DNA of 64,000 bases from Litsea cubeba. Its lineage: Eukaryota; Streptophyta; Magnoliopsida; Laurales; Lauraceae. A model generated the notes under the pieces. It ran no database searches. It worked only from the letters and a program-made list of their open reading frames with translations, and was not told where the DNA came from. A program made the position numbers and the translations under genes. The stretch covers positions 36,178,539 to 36,242,538 of the forward strand of contig CM022944.1 of NCBI GenBank assembly GCA_012931725.1, given 5' to 3'. This document shows positions 63,817-64,000 of the stretch, in pieces; position 1 is the first letter of the stretch, and each line of letters begins with the position of its first letter.

Positions 63817-64000
63817 ATGACTGAGCTCCTCTCTTCTACCATCTCTCATTTTTCTCACTTATCTCTCCCTCACCCAACCATGCTCCCGGAGCTCCCTGTC
63901 GCAGTCCGCGACCACCACCGGTACCATCACCGCCGGCCACCTTCATCTCCGACGAAACCTCCCCCCCCCCCCAAACCCATCTCTTTCAGCACGTTTGGTA
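63817..64000 (+). CDS. Possible start of a gene, cut by the window edge
   Basis: ATG in CATCACCATGACTGAG opens a frame that stays open to the last base (61 codons): MTELLSSTISHFSHLSLPHP, then His/Pro-rich with PPPPP. The upstream 200 bp are C/T-rich like a 5' UTR. No domain or transit peptide can be claimed, and a transposon-internal or purely untranslated origin is equally possible. Confidence 0.2.
   Translation, partial: MTELLSSTISHFSHLSLPHPTMLPELPVAVRDHHRYHHRRPPSSPTKPPPPPKPISFSTFG

Noticed and set aside
1..64000. tRNA or rRNA genes
   Set aside because: None recognised on either strand by eye; the tRNA-like matches are primer-binding sites only.

Overview
The window is nuclear DNA of a flowering plant, almost certainly a repeat-rich (heterochromatic or pericentromeric) stretch. 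The evidence is plant-type LTR retrotransposons (Ty3/Gypsy Tat/Retand-like and Athila-like, and a Ty1/Copia Sirevirus), a plant LINE tail, CACTA (En/Spm) DNA-transposon parts, and exon fragments of plant genes with GT-AG introns. The species cannot be read from the sequence. No intact host gene is present; every host-like exon found is a fragment.

Layout. 1-8495: the 5' half of a Gypsy element on the minus strand (copy A: gag-pro, long leader with tandem repeats, one LTR). 8496-30671: a mosaic read on the plus strand. It holds a decayed En/Spm-type transposase gene (8.9-10.7 kb), exon fragments of an RNA-dependent RNA polymerase (12.3-12.6 kb), an ECM29-like proteasome adaptor (13.6-14.5 kb) and an AP-4 sigma adaptin (27.2 kb), and a CACTA 3' terminus with subterminal repeats (29.8-30.67 kb). 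It is interrupted by a solo LTR (12794-13537, duplication GTCCA) and a complete, young Retand-like element (15643-23887, duplication GCTGT). 32021-38198: a truncated Athila-like element (gag-pro, leader, 5' LTR). 38199-56036: Gypsy copy B, same family as copy A, with a Sirevirus inserted in its gag (42798-50286, duplication GATAC). 56037-59309: the right part of a second Retand-like element in plus orientation. 59310-60964: a 5'-truncated LINE. 62121-63365: a second En/Spm-type transposase gene tail with a palindromic MITE in an intron. 63.6-64 kb: pyrimidine-rich DNA, possibly the start of a gene.

The right half is a stratified nest: LINE, broken by a Retand-like element, broken by Gypsy B, itself broken independently by the Sirevirus and the Athila-like element. 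Judged by LTR pairs counted by eye, the Retand-like element (about 6 substitutions in 887 bp) and the Sirevirus (about 18 in 1127 bp) are recent.

Most interesting points. (1) Both Retand-like copies carry, antisense to gag and next to the 3' LTR, a three-exon gene with conserved intron positions and a TATA-like box. In the complete copy the exon phases fit exactly, giving about 784 codons with one nonsense codon. (2) Fragments of three unrelated host genes lie in one orientation between an En/Spm transposase gene and a CACTA terminus, as expected of gene capture by a large CACTA element. (3) Gypsy A and B share an in-frame TGA 34 codons after a well-placed ATG, and all six differences upstream of it are synonymous.
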